Below are positions 31,687-42,924 of a stretch of DNA of 64,000 nt, piece by piece. Source of the stretch: Meghimatium bilineatum (taxonomy: Eukaryota > Mollusca > Gastropoda > Stylommatophora > Philomycidae); assembly GCA_034231615.1 (NCBI GenBank), contig CM067309.1:27241661-27305660 (forward strand), in the 5' to 3' direction. The position numbers and the translations under genes were made by a program. How positions within the stretch are numbered: the stretch's first letter is position 1; every line of letters begins with the position of its first letter. The notes under the pieces are model-generated. The model had not been told where the DNA came from. It ran no database searches and was given only the letters and a program-made list of their open reading frames with translations.

Positions 31687-31825
31687 TTTGCAAGTATTAT
31701 GGCCCCTGTTACATCTCTATCCAACCCATGAACAAGGTGCAGGTCAGTGACTTTATAGCTGCGTGGTAAGTGTTCAGCAAAGGCTGGCAGAAGTTCAGTC
31801 ACACTCATCCGATCCTGCTGCTGAC
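31687..31825 (-). CDS. RPUSD4-like: Host gene exon c with catalytic Asp motif
   Basis: 139-bp minus exon: acceptor ttttttgaag, donor gcaaa|gtaagt (strong). It starts in phase 1 and ends in phase 2. It encodes QQQDRMSVTELLPAFAEHL, then VTDLHLVHGLDRDVTGAIIL. HxLDxxTSG is the catalytic motif of RluA-family synthases; the Asp is kept, but the usual Arg of HRLD is Gly here. The 4.6-kb intron to exon d and the 12.4-kb intron to exon b are filled with transposons. Codon phases match both neighbours exactly. Confidence 0.88.
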
Positions 31826-31994
31826 CTTCAAAAAATGTGTAATAATTTTCAAAATGTGATCACTATTTAGAAATTTCCAGGCGACTGAGTAAAAAAGTGA
31901 TAGTTTTTTTATATACATTTTGATAAAAATGTGAAAATGTGAGTGTTCTATATTATTATTATTCTGCATACATTATCAATTTCCTGTTAATAGT

Positions 31995-32202
31995 AGAAAG
32001 CAGTGTGAAGAGTGGATTGAGTTGTGGTTTACAGCTCTGCTGCAATATCTGAGCCTTTCAGCTTGACACATATGACCAGTCGTTATGGGTCACTTTGACG
32101 TATGAGATGGAATAGCCAATTTTACCCCCAAAACCTCTTTCGTAATTTCTTATGACATATCACAATGATGTTATTCTTTGCTCCCAAAAACACACGGGCA
32201 GC
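31995..32202 (-). mobile_element. SINE S1 copy 1 (old)
   Basis: Diverged copy of the 275-bp repeat at 40433-40707. On the minus strand it shows gcccgtgtgtt, gggagcaaag, gcaga.ctgtaaacca. The 3' part is degenerate. Confidence 0.6.
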
Positions 32203-32526
32203 TAGTTTATAATAAAGCTGCAACATTTGTATATTTTATCCAAGCAAATGCTTTCTGATATTTTTTAACTTAATTTTCAATGGCAAATATAGCTCACTCC
32301 CCACCTTAATGATGTTTAATCATACTAATGTATCTTTTCAGAACCCTGCTCATTATTCATTATGAAATGATTCGTTGTACTCTGAGCATACCTAACGTTC
32401 TCACTCCTCTGCCCATGTCAAACTGTAAATATACTGATGGTTTCAGGCTTCTTATTCTTCATTCCACTCTTCGGATGCCTAGTCATACTCGTGCCAATTA
32501 TTCTAATTCTATCTTAGATTATCTAC
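32203..32526. other. Intronic sequence, no recognised feature
   Basis: A plus frame (32328-32588) lacks any recognisable motif; it runs into the RTE 5' leader and is probably chance. Confidence 0.4.
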
Positions 32527-32803
32527 TATACATTTGTGTTTTCTGGATTACGCGAATTACGATGGTGTGGTTAGCGTATTACTGGTGACAGTGTGATGCC
32601 AAATTTAGTTCCAACCTGTAGGATCTGTGTTTTTTGTTCTTAAACGATTATAGGTGGAGTGTATTTCATTCATGTTGTTCCGACTCGCGAACTCCCTATC
32701 TTCGATACAGACAAAAAATGGCGTCTCGACTACTCCAGTTAATGGCTACGTTCACAGCGTAGAATTTATTCTCAAAGAGACAACCGTAAGTCAACAATAG
32801 GGA

Positions 32804-33634
32804 ATGTCCATCCCTAGACAAAAAGTCTGTGACGGCACGCGAGGCGGAGGAATCCAAATGGATCAACGGCTCAAACGGCGAAACAGCAAAGTGTGTGGCG
32901 CACAAGAGGCAAGTTCTGGGCATAATAATGAATATTGGCTGGCCACCGTGGAAAAGACTGGTACACCCCAAAGTCAAGCAACGGATGAACGACATCTAAA
33001 GTTTAGGAAACAACATATTAGAATAGGAACATGGAATGTCAGAACACTACACCAATCAGGAAAGCTAGAAAATTTAATATTAGAGGCAGAATCATTAGAT
33101 GTAGATATTCTAGGAATAGCAGAGACAAGATGGAAAGATGCTGGGTACACAAGAAAAGAAAATTTTAGTTTTATACATTCAGGAGGAGATTACCATGAAC
33201 GAGGGGTAGGAATACTGATCAGGAAAGAAATAGAAAAATATATCAGCGGGTACTGGACATATAATGACAGAATGATGTTGCTAAAGATCAAAGCAAAACC
33301 GTTTGATCTGGCCATTATACAAACTTATGCACCGACTACAGATTACACTGAAGAAGAAATAGAACAGTACTACGAAGATCTACAACAACTACTCAAACCA
33401 GTAAAATCAACAGACATTTTAATAGTCATGGGAGACATGAATGCAAAAATAGGAAAAGGAAGACATAAGAACATTGTAGGGCAATTCGGACTAGGGACAA
33501 GAAATGACAGAGGAGAAAGACTTATACAGTTCTGTGAGGAGAACAATATGATCATATGTAATACATTCTTTGAACATGAAAATAGAAGATATATACATGG
33601 AAAAGTCCTGGAGACAGAAAGAGGAACCAAATAG
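32804..33634 (+). pseudogene. RTE copy C endonuclease frame
   Basis: 276 codons: RIGTWNVRTLHQSGK, ILGIAETRW, HERGVGILI, VMGDMNAKIG, ICNTFF; the frame stops at 33632 after LETERGTK because of the same tatata-for-tata change as copy B. The remaining endonuclease end (SDHNPV) is in the frame 33643-33840. The first residues before TWNVR include a QDGTRGGG-like leader; the start at 32804 is the first Met. AP-type endonuclease would nick the target DNA for reverse transcription. Confidence 0.85.
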
Positions 33635-33642
33635 ATTACATT

Positions 33643-34229
33643 ATGATTAACAATAGATTTAGAAATAGTGTCAAAAACATCAAAACATACCCAGGTGCAG
33701 ATATCAACTCTGACCATAATCCAGTGCTGTGCAAAATAAATGTCAAACTTAAAAAGATAGTAAATAGAGGAATCCAAGAACCACAGATAGACGCATCAGC
33801 ACTAAAACAACCAGACATACAACAAAAATACCTGATGTAAGGAATATATATGAACATCTAATGATAGAATGCATGGAACAATACAGAAGGGAAAATCCAG
33901 AAGAGAAAATAGACAATAAATGGGAAAGCCTAAAGAAAAGTATTCAAACATCAAGTAAAAATTTACCAACAAGAAATACCAAGAACAAACAAACATGGAT
34001 GACAGATGAAATATTAGAGAAAATGACAGAAAGAAAGAAAGCTAAAAATACACCAAAATACTCAAGTATAGACAAGGAGATACGTAACATGTGCAGAACA
34101 GCAAAAAAACAATGGCTAGAAACAAAATGCAATGAAATAGAGGAGATGTCTATACAACAGAAGACAAAATTAATGCATAAGGAGATAAGGCAAATAAGAA
34201 AAATCCTATTAATGGCGGTGGCTGCATAA
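33643..34229 (+). pseudogene. RTE copy C linker, broken into two frames
   Basis: 33643-33840 has the endonuclease end (NNRFRNSVK, SDHNPVL). A small deletion near 33835 shifts the frame to 33861-34229 (MIECMEQYRRENPEEK.., Lys-rich). It matches 23648-24241 of copy B. Confidence 0.8.
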
Positions 34230-34570
34230 AAGATAAAAATGGTAAAATAATATTTGATAAAACAGAAGCACTCACAAGATGGGCAGATTATGTAACAGAA
34301 CTGTTTGACGACCAACGGAACAAAAAACCAACAATACACAACAATGATGGACCAGCAATACTGAAATCAGAAGTAGAACATGCAATAAATTCAATAAAAT
34401 GTGGAAAAGCTGCAGGCTCTGACAACATAACAGCAGACATAATAAAAACTCTAAATGAATTTGGTGTAGATACTATCACAGAAATTTGCAATGACATATA
34501 CGAAACAGGACATATACCTAAAGACCTAACATCATCAATATTCATACCACTACCTAAGAAGCCCAGGGCT

Positions 34571-35857
34571 GTGGACTGTACAGAATATAGAACAATAAGT
34601 CTAATGAGCCATCTAACTAAAATACTTCTCAAGATAATACATGAAAGAATTAAGAACAAGATAGACATGGAGGTCGGTGAAGAACAATTCGGTTTTAGGA
34701 AAAACAAAGGAACCAGAGAAGCTATACTGAGTATCCGGCTAGTGATAGATAAATATATAGAAGTCCAAAAAAGTATCTATATTTGCTTCATAGACTACAG
34801 CAAGGCCTTTGACAGAGTCCAACATGAAAAATTAATCAAATGTCTTCAAGAAATAGGCATAGATGGAAAAGACATCAGGCTGATTAGAAATATATATTGG
34901 GAACAAACTGCATCAATAAGGTGTGAAAACAGCTGCTCACCGTACATAGAAATAAGAAGAGGGGTAAGACAAGGATGCATTTTATCACCAAGCCTATTTA
35001 ATATCTACACAGAGAATATCTTTAAAAATATAGAAGAAATACCAGGCCTCAAGATCAATGGGAAAATAATAAACAACATTAGATATGCAGATGACACTGT
35101 TCTTTTAGCAGAAAGTGAACATGAACTACAAAGACTAATAGATCAAGTCAATAAATCAAGTAATGAATATGGACTGGATATAAACATTCAAAAAACAAAA
35201 ACCATGATAATCAGCAAAAACACAGAAGAACAGGAGGTAAACATAAACATTCAGGGAGAGAAACTACAACAAGTAAAACAGTATCAATATCTTGGACACA
35301 TAGTCACAAATGATGGCAGATGTGAAACAGAAGTTAAAAGGAGAATAGGAATGGCTAAAAGTACCTTCAATGACATGAGGAAATTATTAATATCTAAACA
35401 AATTACAAACAAGTTAAAAATGAGAATTATAAAATGCTACATCTATTCCATATTAATGTATGGCTCAGAAACATGGACACTAAATAAACAATTAGAAGAC
35501 AAAATTGATGCCTTTGAGATGTGGGTATATAGAAGAATAGGGAGAACATCATGGAAAGAGAAGAAAACAAATAAAGAGGTGCTAAAAACACTTAATATGA
35601 AGAAAGAACTACTAAGAGAAATAAAGATCAGGCAAATAAAATACTTTGGACACATTAAAAGACATGACACCCTATTGAAGACCTTACTTGAGGGTAAAGT
35701 CAAAGGGAAGCGAGCAAGAGGTAGGCAGAGATACAAGTGGGAGAGTAACATTACACGATGGACAGGTTACAGTCTAGCAGAGTGCACCACCAAGACAAGA
35801 GACAGGAGATGTTGGAGATACGTTGCAGCCAACCTTCGTTGCGGAGACGGCACTTGA
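34571..35857 (+). CDS. RTE reverse transcriptase, intact frame (428 codons)
   Basis: Open from TEYRTISLMSHLTKILLK through EQFGFRKNKGTREA, motif A CFIDYSKAFDRV, GVRQGCILSPSLF (motif B), NIRYADDTVLLAE (motif C, catalytic Asp pair near 35085), INIQKTKTMI (motif D), YLGHIVTNDGR, YGSETWTLNKQ, YFGHIKRHD and RARGRQRYKWES to a stop at 35855-35857. Length is normal for the RT part of an RTE. The upstream fingers (PITEEEV-like region, 34230-34570) are in other frames, so the element's whole protein is broken. Reverse transcriptase would copy its own RNA at a nicked target. Confidence 0.9.
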   Translation: MDCTEYRTISLMSHLTKILLKIIHERIKNKIDMEVGEEQFGFRKNKGTREAILSIRLVIDKYIEVQKSIYICFIDYSKAFDRVQHEKLIKCLQEIGIDGKDIRLIRNIYWEQTASIRCENSCSPYIEIRRGVRQGCILSPSLFNIYTENIFKNIEEIPGLKINGKIINNIRYADDTVLLAESEHELQRLIDQVNKSSNEYGLDINIQKTKTMIISKNTEEQEVNINIQGEKLQQVKQYQYLGHIVTNDGRCETEVKRRIGMAKSTFNDMRKLLISKQITNKLKMRIIKCYIYSILMYGSETWTLNKQLEDKIDAFEMWVYRRIGRTSWKEKKTNKEVLKTLNMKKELLREIKIRQIKYFGHIKRHDTLLKTLLEGKVKGKRARGRQRYKWESNITRWTGYSLAECTTKTRDRRCWRYVAANLRCGDGT

Positions 35858-35962
35858 TGATGATGATGATGAGTGATGAGTATCTACATACATCACAGAT
35901 ATTCTTATAATCTGGATACTTTCAGATCAGATTTAATGTACTAGACAGAACATCTAATTATA

Positions 35963-36255
35963 TTAGCTAGAGCCATGGTAGCTTAGTAGTTAACGTACTG
36001 GCTTACTATCTAAAGTTCAAATCCCAGTTAAACTGGAAATATTTTAAAAATCACCTGTGGCTCCTAAATCAACCCAGTCTAAGGAAATTAATACCAGATC
36101 CTCTGGGAAAGTACAGACAGCGGGCATATAGCTGACCACTTCATCATTAGATATACTGTCTGTCAATGAAAAACACTGTATTCTCTGATAAGCATCAAGC
36201 ATGAATAAGAGAAACTTTACTACTGGTCTTTGGCTACTTAATAATAATTTTTAAA
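35963..36255 (+). mobile_element. tRNA-derived SINE S5
   Basis: The head resembles a tRNA: A-box-like tggtagcttagtagttaacg (about 35972) and B-box-like aagttcaaatcccag (about 36012). A non-tRNA body follows, then a short taataataa tail near 36242. Not a functional tRNA: the acceptor arms do not pair. Confidence 0.65.
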
Positions 36256-36389
36256 AATAAACCATAACCATTTAGGGTCAAGGATGATTTGGAGTCCTCA
36301 GCAAAACCCACCAAAAATCTCATTACTCATCATATGAACAAATGTGGAAAAATCATGTGACTATAATTTCTTGATGTTATCAATTTTAT

Positions 36390-36599
36390 TAACGGTAAGT
36401 TATATTGAGAGTTCTTCAGAGATACATAGCACTAATTCTAACATATCGATGCGAGTTGTGGACAATAAATAACAGGATAGTGGAAAATTAGAGGCAGCAA
36501 AGAAGTTGTATAGAAGAATGCTGGAATGCTGAGGGTACAATAGACAGCTAGAAAGACTAACAATGAGGCTTTGAAAGTCAAATGTAAATTGACGATTAC
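36390..36599 (+). pseudogene. LINE RT thumb remnant
   Basis: Broken frame with LILTYRCELWTINNRIVE and AAKKLYRRMLEC, the YGCESW thumb region of RTE-group RTs. It is cut at 36600 by a TTAA element. Confidence 0.65.
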
Positions 36600-36770
36600 T
36601 TAACCCGTTCACCACTAAGAGATTTCCATATTGTCACTCCCCCATCACTAAGACAACTGTGCCAAATTGTCGATATGATGTTTTTAAAAATGAATTTTCT
36701 TTAAAACTGTTTGTCTTATCACCCTCAGATTTGACAGAACTAAAGAAAAATGAATAGTCTCACATGAAAC
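36600..36770. mobile_element. piggyBac-like terminal fragment
   Basis: Starts TTAACCCGTTCACCACTAAG, then cagatttgacagaa.. The first 150 bp align by eye with the complement of 17560-17710 (TTAACCCTTTCACCGCTATG..). No opposite end located. Confidence 0.55.
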
Positions 36771-37982
36771 TATATCAAAATAACTTAATCTATATATATA
36801 TAAATGGATAAGCACAGTAGCTCTTTGTTTTCTTATATTGTATATGTTCTTCCATTTCATAATGCAGACCAATTAAAAAATGCCAAACTTATAGAAAACT
36901 TAACAAAGAAGGGGACATTAGTAGAAGTTTGAATGAATGTTCATGTGTCAGACAAAACGTGACCAATGACACGATTGGTTGACCTTTGACCCTCTGACCA
37001 AGGCAACAAGTTCGCATGATGTCAACATTTGTCTGTTTGGCTAAGGAATTATTTAATAAATATCAGGTTTTGCTTCGTTTCAATTAATGACAACGATGTA
37101 TTTCCATGTGAAATATGATGTCTACTATCGTTTCTGCTATTTCGTTTGGTAATTGATTCTATAAAAGGGAACATTTTGCATCTGTTTCAAAGTGACACCA
37201 GAAAATGTATTTAAACAAATGTCTTATGTAGAGAATTACATAACTTACATAAAGTACACAATTTTACATCATTTAGTACCTGATTCCCGTGGCCTGGCAG
37301 TTAGAAAATCGGTCTGTAACACAGGTGATCTCGGTTCATTTTCTTTCAACATCTTTTTTTTAAAAATGAATTTAAACTGCAGTGTTAAATTCATTAGTTA
37401 TGATATAATGTGTTCCTTTAGGCCTATTATATATATTGGGGGGGGGGGGGGGTTGTTTGATACATAAGGATTAATAATGTCAATTGTACAGTCTGTAAGC
37501 CTAACAGACATGAGTTTTTGTCTATTGGTTATTTTTTTTAAATGCATCCAGAAACTGAAACATATCAAAGTCATCACTTATTATAAGAAAAAATATTCAC
37601 ATCTATTTTATTTATCTATTTTGTTTTATTTTCGCCTGGGTAATGCTGGGCATTGCTTCTAGTATTTATATATTTAAAAAAAGTAATCAACTGTCAAGCT
37701 CAACATAATACAGAGGAATTTATTTGCCTGGGGGGGGGGGTGCTTCTGCTCCTTAGTAGAGTCATATTGAGACAAACATATAGAGATATATTCTCAAATC
37801 TCCATTTCTCCCAAAAGGTTGATATTCCTGAAACATTGAACCCATTATCTGCACTCCACTATACGCCACTCAGGCAAAATATGCATGTCCATCATAATAT
37901 AAATATTGTTTGTTGGTTGTTTGAGAACCCCAGGAATTACGAGCGATTAGCCCGTACTTCCTATGTGCAATGCGGAGGTTTA
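36771..37982. other. Intronic sequence; tRNA-like SINE head at 37283-37345, G-runs
   Basis: 37283-37345 looks like a tRNA-derived head (tggcagttagaaaatcgg and gatctcggttcatt). Runs of G at 37439-37452 and about 37730-37740. No gene otherwise; the frame 37653-37985 has no motif. Confidence 0.4.
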
Positions 37983-39245
37983 TGAGCTTTCATTCATACC
38001 CAGGAGGCTTCACCTTTCAGCTTGGTACGATGCCCATTGGAGGAGCCTTCTAATCAGGGAGTACACATGAGACGAGACAGGGCGAACTGATAGTTTGCTT
38101 GGATCACCCATTGTTTGTCTATCATCTGACGAGGCACTTCGCAGCCAGCGAGCTGTTCCTCGTATAGGAAGACCATTCCATTATTACCCTTTGTGTCCCC
38201 CAGGTTCCAGACCTAATTTCCTCCATATTAGCTGTGTTGGGTAACGGTGATGGTCGAATTAGACTCAGGGTTGATACACCTTCCTAGATGAGGCGCTGCT
38301 TTATCAAACATGTCAGGAGTCTGGGGTTTGACCTGTGCATTTTTCATGCACGACCTGTGCCTCGTCTGCTTGAGATGACCTTCTAATCAATCATCAGGCG
38401 TGGTATGTGTATTTTGACTCTTCGCCATTGCGTATATTACCCAAAAAGGCAAAATATGAATCTCAGACGAGAAGCATCACAGTGGGCCCTTGGGTACTGA
38501 ACTCAATTCTCTCTGTATGAGCCATGTTGGGCAATGGCTGATAGTCGAGTTGGGCTAGGTTTGCAGTGTCATTAGGGACTAGTGCTTCCCTCTACGTTGC
38601 TCCCAGTGTCCGGATTCTGAGTTTCAACACTGCTTTGGTCAGACATTTGAACAATTGGCTCCTGGACATTAGTTCAATGTTTGTCCTGTTTTCAATGGGG
38701 AGCTGTATTCAAAGCATTCTTCCATGCCCAAGAGCGCATGTACAAGTTGGTCTATCCAATACCCGAGTCAGGACTCCTACTTTGAATAAGGTCAATTGTG
38801 ATGGGACATGTTAGCTTCTGTGTATTCTCGAGCATAACAGCACTTACGCCAGTCAGTCTCGTGCTGAACCATTTAACTCCGTTGCCACTGAATCGACTCA
38901 CGCACACTACACTGCCCTCTAGCATGTGTTACCTTTTCCAGATTAGGTGTGTTCTCCTATAACAAGCGTATGTTAAGGACATTAACATTGGTCGCCCCTC
39001 CAATGTTTCTGCTTTTTAAGCCGGCAAAGTCAGAATGCACAGATGCTTTGCATATGTTGGATGTAATGGTGTACAGGTTTTGGAGATATTTCCTGTCTGT
39101 CTGCAAGGGATTCTCATTTCATCCACAAGCCTAAAAGTGTTAGCCAGGAATACATCAAGAGCCACTGTATTTCTGTTTCCAAGGTGTACCACAAGGAGGT
39201 ACTTTTAAGATCTTGGTTATCTGCTAACCCTGGGTCCGCACGAGA
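37983..39245 (+). repeat. Unknown repetitive sequence, left block (inverted partner at 42.9-44.1 kb)
   Basis: Relatively GC-rich. Its end (39195-39240: aaggaggtact..gatcttggttatctgctaaccctgggtccgc) is the reverse complement of 42927-42968. Diverged copies of a roughly 108-bp unit (ccctt.tgtgcc..gagcc.., ending gagttgggc) can be made out near 38170-38260 and 38490-38560. I do not recognise a protein. Confidence 0.5.
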
Positions 39246-39344
39246 GCAATGCAAGACCCGTAGCACCCATAATATAAATATAAAAAAGATATTTTATTTC
39301 ACTGGCAGTTATAGATGTGCCTTCTTTAGTTTGGTTTTTATGGT

Positions 39345-39670
39345 GTTATGTTACATGCAAACTTGTCTGATAGGCTGCAAATTGAAAAAAAAACTCCTTG
39401 TTGACAATGAGGTTCAAGTATTCATAATGTGTGGCAATCTCATCAAGATTATGTACAGGTCCAATGTTTTCTACAAAATTCTCAATTTCTACTTGAACAA
39501 CCACATCAGTCCAATGAAAATTGTGATGCCACAATTAATATCACAAATTTCCTCCTCGTCTGAATCACTAGGCTTATCTAACAAAGGAACTTCAATGTCA
39601 CTTTCCACATTATATTTGGTACACAAATTATCTACATCTATGTAATCAGTGTCATCATCATCAGGTGCCA
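39345..39670 (-). pseudogene. piggyBac transposase N-terminal remnant
   Basis: Minus frames: DDTDYIDVDNLCTKYNVES then SDSDEEEICD (39489-39683), and VEIENFVENIGPVHNLDEIA (39346-39534). It is the same family as 16850-17480 (shared KYNVES, HNLDEIATHYEY). The acidic start merges with the gatgat tail of the adjacent RTE fragment, suggesting that the RTE inserted there. Confidence 0.7.
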
Positions 39671-40965
39671 TGCCGGCTGGCATAGATCATTTCTCTCCAC
39701 AGCTCTCTGTCTCCAGTATTATGTATCAAGCTCGCTGTTGTTTCCCTGCCATGCCAAGTTGTCAAACTGTCTAATATTTTCTCATATTGTCGCCCTCTGT
39801 CTCTGTTGCCTTCAATCTTGTCTGTTGTGACTATGTTCTCCAAACCTCCTTATCTCATTAAGTGGCCAAAAATGAAGATGGTCTTTTTCTTATATTATTG
39901 ATTAAGGTATGATTCACATTTGACTCTTTAAAAATCTCCACATTAGTTATTCTGGTAGTCCATGATATACGCAGTATTTTTCTATAGAACCACATCTCTG
40001 TTGCCTCTAATTTCCCACTTTCCAGTTTGCTTATTGTCCAAGACTCGCACCCATATGTTAGTATAGGAGTTATATAGCACTGCAAAACACTCTTTCTCAT
40101 CTCTAATCACAGGGTCATATTACACAATATATTTTTCTGAATGTTGTTTTTGCTTGCCCTATTCTGCTTCTTATTTCTGTTAAACTTCTTCCATCTCCTG
40201 TAACTGTTGTACCTAAATATTTGAATTGGTGGACCTGTTTTAATACTATATAATTCACTTTGATCTTGCAAGGTGCTGTATTTTGTTTCTTTGAAATAAC
40301 AATTACTTTTGTTTTCTTTATATTTAGAAAGAGGTCTTTGTCTTTACTTTCTGTGACTACTACATTAATTAAATCTTGAAGGTCTTCCTCACTTTTTGAA
40401 ATCAGAATGACGTCATCCGCATATCTCAAATTCTTCTTCTGCATTCGTTCTCAAACTCCTGCAGATTAGCAGGATGTAGTCCGGAGAACGGAATGCGTTG
40501 TGTCATGGTTTACAGCATTGCTGCAATATTTGCGCCTTTCGCCCTGACACATCCGACTTCAGCATGGCTCTGGGTCACTGACCCTATATGGGATGGGACA
40601 GCCAACTCCATCCCATAACCTCCTTAATCGCCTTTTACGACATGAGTGGAAGGTAAACAGTGTTGCTAATCTTTGCTCCCCTTTCGGGCCTGGTCAACAC
40701 ACGGGCGATATCTCAAATTATTTATGTTATGTCCTCCCACTGATATTCCAGGGATATCAACTATTGCATGCATTATGTTTTCACTGTATAAAGAGAACAG
40801 GTCTGGTGAAAGTACACATCCCTGTCTAACTCCTTGTTTTATTTGTTGAAAAGGGCCAAATTGATTTCCTACTCTAATTTTGTTTGCTGTTTGTTACCAG
40901 TACATGTTCTTGATGATTTTTAAACCCTTATTGTCGATGTTTAAATTCTCTAGCAAAGTATATCA
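39656..40965 (-). pseudogene. RTE-group LINE D, RT C-terminal two thirds, with SINE insertion
   Basis: Minus strand from 40965: LLENLNIDNKGLKIIKNMYW, GVRQGCVLSPDLFSLYSENI (motif B), [SINE S1 40433-40707], NLRYADDVILISKSEEDL (motif C near 40415), FKYLGTTVTGDGR, LTYGCESWTISKLESG, then ..RELWREMIYASRHGT near 39665 and a tgatgatgatga tail. 5'-truncated and frameshifted; a different family from copies A-C. Confidence 0.85.
40433..40707 (-). mobile_element. SINE S1 copy 2, 275 bp, with 12-bp target-site duplication
   Basis: Precisely flanked by atatctcaaatt at 40421-40432 and 40708-40719, interrupting the LINE D RT just before RYADD. On the minus strand it starts cgcccgtgtgttgaccagg and ends in an agaagaag tail. 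No protein. Other copies: 31995, 47852, 56397. The head is not clearly tRNA-like. Confidence 0.85.
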
Positions 40966-40983
40966 GTGTACATAAAATTAATT

Positions 40984-42626
40984 AGGGGTGTACCGGATTT
41001 CGGCTCCGGCAAATTCGGAATTCGGCCATTTTTACAAATCCGGCCCTGGTTCAATTTTGCTGGATTTAGGCCGGATTTGTGTTGCCTAGTCAGGTGAATT
41101 TTCTGTACATGTTTCATGAGGTCAAGCACAGTAGCACTTCCAGTTTACTATTTCTTGCTGATGTAAATAAGAATTTTAAGAAATAAACATTCATTTTGAA
41201 TTTTAATGGTGCATTACTTCATGAGTTTGGGGGACTTGAATATTTCGAATTTTCTTATATTTCTTTGGTCTTGCAGATAAATAAAATGGCACCAAAATCA
41301 AGATATACAGCGCCATTTGGGATTACTTCAAGGTTAAAGACGATGATTCAGTGAAGGTAATATGTAAGTTTTGTGTCAAACAGTTCTCGCGTTGACGATC
41401 AGATCGCCCCAAAGATTTCTCAACATCATCAATGCAGACCCATTTACGATCGATGCACAGGAAAAGCTATGACGAAATGATGGAAAAGAAAGCATCACTG
41501 GAGGCCAGTGTATTGACGACTACATCTATGATGAATCTGGGATCGTGATTGCACAAAGCAAGCAGCATTACTCAGCAGTCAATTATGCAGGCATGGGACC
41601 AGATCAAAATTTGGGACATCACAGTCCCAATGCTAAACGCATTCATGCTGCCGTAGCCCGAATGATAGCCATAGATATGGAGCCTTTTCAAGTAGTTGAA
41701 CGAACAGGTTTCAGAGAGTTGATGCATACAATAGAAAAAAGGTATGAATTGCCTTCAAGAAAGTACATTGCTGAACATGTCATTCTTGATGTGTAAACAT
41801 CTGAAGGTAAAAATTGCAGCAATGATATCTGACACTGATTACATATCATTCACAACAGATGCGTGGACAGCTGAACATACCACTCAGTCATTTATGGGCA
41901 TCACTGGCCATTGGTTAACAGACTCCTTCCTTCACCGCAGTATAGTCTTCCATTGTACTGCATGCGATGAACATCATACGGCCACAAACTTGCTTGCACA
42001 TTTTGAAATGATGCTGGATGAGTGGTCAATTGCACGTGAGAAGTGCCATTTGTTGTGAGAACAATGCATTCAACATTGCCAAATGCTTTCGTGATGGCAG
42101 ATATTCAAGTGTTGGATGTTTTGCACACACACTGCTGCTGTGTGTTCATGATGGTCTTTTGAGTCTAAAGTATGTTGCTGACATAATCAGCACTGGAAGA
42201 AAATTGGTAGGACATTTCAAACACTCTTCTTCAGCAACGAGTCGTTTGCATGAACTTCAAAATGAATTAAACCTACCACAACATCAGCTTATCCAGGACA
42301 TGACAACACGATGGAACTCAACGTTCTATATGCTACGACGTCTGTTAGAACAACGGTGCAGCATCAGCCTGTACTGTGTTGAAATTTATTCGGTAACTGG
42401 GCTAACGGTACAGCAGTGGGCAGTCACAGAGAATGTGGTAGCTACTTTGGCACCATTTGAAGAACTCACACGTGAAATAAGTGCAGCTCAGGCATCAATA
42501 TCAGTTATTATCCCATTAGTAAAAACACTCACAGCTTTCCTCCAGAAAGAAGGTAGTGATGCCAGGATCAAAACTATGAAAGCAGCCCTGTTTGAAGCTG
42601 TTAGTAGACTTCAGCTTTTGGCTTAG
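40984..42626 (+). pseudogene. hAT transposase (ZBED-like) remnant
   Basis: The left end taggggtgtaccggatttcgg at 40984 is a typical hAT terminus. BED finger at about 41309-41470: AIWDYFKVKDDDSVKVICKF.C and a distal H..H, with a stop inside. Then RTGFRELMHTIEKRYELPSR (41545-41796), TTDAWTAEHTTQSFMGITGH (41744-42058), and CFAHTLLLCVHDGL, TTRWNSTFYMLRRLLEQ (42018-42626). Three frames, so at least two frameshifts. The C-terminal dimerisation region and the right terminus are missing. hAT transposases cut and paste DNA; this one is dead. Confidence 0.85.
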
Positions 42627-42924
42627 TGCAATGCCTATTGAAATAACCTTTCCCTCTATAATAGAGGGGTCTATAATTTTATAGATGACATGCTTCAAAG
42701 CTTCCATAAGTGAGTCTCAATATAACAGCATGTCATCTACTAAGGTTTTCTGTTGCATGGGTGGACGGTCTAGTGGGTCATTGGTGAGACCTACAGATGC
42801 AACCACATGTGTAACACACATCTGTAGCACTTGTATTTCTATGCTGGAATCCTTATTTTTGTATCTTAAGTGAGCTCCCATCTTTCACATCCATGTGGGG
42901 TGCAAAGGGAACACATTGATTTAG
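42627..42924. other. hAT tail and unassigned sequence
   Basis: 42627-42700 may be further hAT sequence (IIDPSIIEGKV on the minus strand is probably a shadow). The rest is unassigned. Confidence 0.35.

Larger units (their letters stand above)
32527..35880 (+). mobile_element. RTE-type LINE copy C, nearly full length
   Basis: About 3.35 kb: leader of about 270 bp nearly identical to copy B, endonuclease, linker, intact RT and a 3' tail gatgatgatgatgatga at about 35856-35872. About 45 bp shorter than copy B at the 5' end. The flanks share tatctac (32520-32526 and 35881-35887), a possible short target-site duplication. Confidence 0.88.
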
